From an uncultured Prevotellaceae bacterium (lineage in GTDB: Bacteria; Bacteroidota; Bacteroidia; Bacteroidales; Bacteroidaceae), in contig CAJKQZ010000121.1 of the NCBI GenBank assembly GCA_905202115.1, forward strand, positions 1 to 7,548: DNA of 7,548 bases, read 5' to 3'. A model generated the notes under the pieces. The model had not been told where the DNA came from, made no database searches, and saw only the letters and a list, made by a program, of their open reading frames with translations. The position numbers were made by a program, and so were the translations under genes. Shown piece by piece: positions 6,378-7,548 of the stretch. Position 1 is the first letter of the stretch. Every line of letters starts with the position of its first letter.

Positions 6378-7277
6378 ATGAAAAAAATCAGAGCAGCCGT
6401 AGTAGGCTACGGCAACATCGGACGCTATGCGCTTCAGGCATTGCAACAGGCTCCCGACTTTGAAATTGCAGGCATAGTGCGCCGGCAGGGCGGAGAAAAC
6501 AAACCCGTCGAGCTGGCCTCGTATAAGGTAACAGCTACCTTGTCGGAATTAGATAATGTTGACGTGGCGATACTTGCCACTCCCACGAGAAAAGTGGAGG
6601 AATACGCGCGCGAAGCCCTCGCCCTCGGTATAAACACCGTCGACAGCTTCGATATACACACGCAGATACCCGAGCTTCGCAGCAAGCTCGACGAAGTGGC
6701 AAAGAAACACGGCGCCGTTTCGATTGTAGCCGCCGGCTGGGATCCCGGAAGTGACAGCGTAGTGCGCGCATTGCTTCTCGCACTCGCTCCCAAAGGTGTA
6801 ACCTACACCAACTTCGGTCCGGGAATGAGTATGGGCCACACCGTAGCCGTAAAAGCGGTTCAAGGAGTAAAGGCCGCTCTTTCGATGACCATTCCTCTCG
6901 GAACAGGAATACATCGCCGCGTTGTATATGTTGAGGTAGAGGACGGATATGATTTTAAAACCGTTGAACACGATGTTAAGACTGATCCTTACTTCGTTAA
7001 CGACGAAACTCACGTGATACAGGTGCCGTGTGTGGCCGACCTGCTCGACATGGGGCACGGTGTGCACATGACGCGCAAAGGCGTGTCGGGCGATACGCAG
7101 AACCAACGCTTCGATTTCAATATGTCGATAAACAATCCCGCCCTCACAGGGCAAGTGCTCGTGGGAGTGGCGCGTGCGTCGATGAGGCAGAAGCCCGGCT
7201 GTTACACCATGATAGAAATACCGGTGATAGACCTCCTGCCCGGCGACCGCGAAACCCTCGTGGCGCAGCTCGTATAA
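6378..7277 (+). CDS. ddh: meso-diaminopimelate dehydrogenase
   Basis: A 299-residue NADPH-dependent cytoplasmic enzyme. It converts tetrahydrodipicolinate and ammonia to meso-2,6-diaminopimelate in one step, bypassing the acylated branches of the lysine pathway. The product feeds both lysine and the peptidoglycan stem peptide. The N-terminal dinucleotide-binding fold begins with VVGYGNIG (8-15; glycines 10, 12 and 15). Family signatures AAGWDPG (118-124) and NFGPGMSMGH (145-154) line the substrate pocket. The length is slightly below the 320 or so of the Corynebacterium enzyme. The start at 6378 places the glycine motif at the normal distance from the N-terminus, after an A-rich leader. I found no convincing promoter in the 57-bp gap after the GH25 gene, so co-transcription is likely. 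A strong terminator ends the unit. Confidence 0.95.
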   Translation: MKKIRAAVVGYGNIGRYALQALQQAPDFEIAGIVRRQGGENKPVELASYKVTATLSELDNVDVAILATPTRKVEEYAREALALGINTVDSFDIHTQIPELRSKLDEVAKKHGAVSIVAAGWDPGSDSVVRALLLALAPKGVTYTNFGPGMSMGHTVAVKAVQGVKAALSMTIPLGTGIHRRVVYVEVEDGYDFKTVEHDVKTDPYFVNDETHVIQVPCVADLLDMGHGVHMTRKGVSGDTQNQRFDFNMSINNPALTGQVLVGVARASMRQKPGCYTMIEIPVIDLLPGDRETLVAQLV

Positions 7278-7295
7278 GGGAACAGACATCCGTAA

Positions 7296-7339
7296 AACCA
7301 AACTCCCGCGTTTCTTAAATAAACGCGGGAGTTTTGGTT
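7296..7339 (+). terminator. Bidirectional Rho-independent terminator after ddh
   Basis: CTCCCGCGTTT at 7303-7313 pairs perfectly with AAACGCGGGAG at 7321-7331 around a 7-nt loop. The stem extends outward through AAACC/GGTTTT pairs (7296-7302 with 7332-7339) with one bulged base. The G/C-rich core, flanked by A-rich and T-rich sides, works in either direction. It lies 18 bp after the ddh stop codon. Confidence 0.88.
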
Positions 7340-7379
7340 ACAATCTCTTTGTTCTATTCTTGCATTCCGCAACCCTTTC

Positions 7380-7548
7380 CTGCGGCAAGAGAGATTTATA
7401 CCCGATATATTTCAACGGAATTCTTATATAAAACGTAACCGTTCCGCAGGGAGCCGGACGCGGAAGGTCTCATATAAAAATAGTCCCCTACGAAAAAAAA
7501 TATTTTTTTTCGTGTGGTAAAAAACTTCCCGCAGGAAATTGAAAATAC
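7380..7548 (+). repeat. Intergenic repeat, copy 3 (cut by right edge)
   Basis: This copy has the same order of parts as copy 2. The base of a stem is CTGCGG 7380-7385 with CCGCAG 7444-7449. ATTTCAACGGAATT (7409-7422) lies inside it, and ATATAAAAATAGTC follows at 7472-7485. Then come an A8-TA-T8 palindrome with partly paired flanks (7486-7517), the exact box GGTAAAAAACTTCCCGCAG (7516-7534), and the start of the first 21-bp unit, which runs to the window end. It lies about 40 bp after the ddh terminator, in the same orientation as copy 2. Confidence 0.88.

Noticed and set aside
1..7548. Repeat copies considered as insertion-sequence ends
   Set aside because: No transposase gene or fragment is present, the copies differ in length at one end, and no target-site duplication is evident. 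A non-autonomous element remains possible.

Overview
This 7.5-kb chromosomal window most likely comes from a Bacteroidota bacterium, probably order Bacteroidales. Several genes are preceded by the characteristic Bacteroidetes promoter (TTTG or a near match, 20 bp, then TAnnTTTG). Start codons follow A/T-rich leaders without strong Shine-Dalgarno sites, and the gene set (long PPi-dependent phosphofructokinase, diaminopimelate dehydrogenase) fits. Base composition is moderate. The genus cannot be read from this sequence. All six protein genes are on the + strand and look intact.

Left block (1-3058): an inverted partial copy of an intergenic repeat and a leader, then a HAD-family phosphatase/phosphomutase-like gene (245-910), panB for pantothenate/CoA synthesis (1006-1827), and a 12-helix MFS-type transporter of unknown substrate (1904-3058). 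A strong promoter for panB lies across the end of the HAD gene.

Middle spacer (3059-3665): the fullest copy of the repeat, ending in 21-bp tandem units and a 17-bp perfect hairpin. About 340 bp without a recognisable gene follow, then the promoter of the next gene.

Right block (3666-7277): pfp, a long-form PPi-dependent phosphofructokinase of glycolysis; a membrane-anchored GH25 muramidase; and ddh, meso-diaminopimelate dehydrogenase, which makes the DAP used in lysine and peptidoglycan synthesis. The pfp terminator hairpin overlaps the likely promoter of the GH25 gene. A strong bidirectional terminator follows ddh, and a third copy of the repeat runs off the right end.

The genes are ordinary housekeeping functions. 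The unexplained part is the repeat family. Three copies share an exact 19-bp box (GGTAAAAAACTTCCCGCAG), and each has an A-tract/T-tract palindrome just before it. The two longer copies share an upstream stem whose closing base pair has changed on both sides. The copy that can be read furthest ends in 21-bp units that place A-tracts about two helical turns apart. I do not recognise this element.
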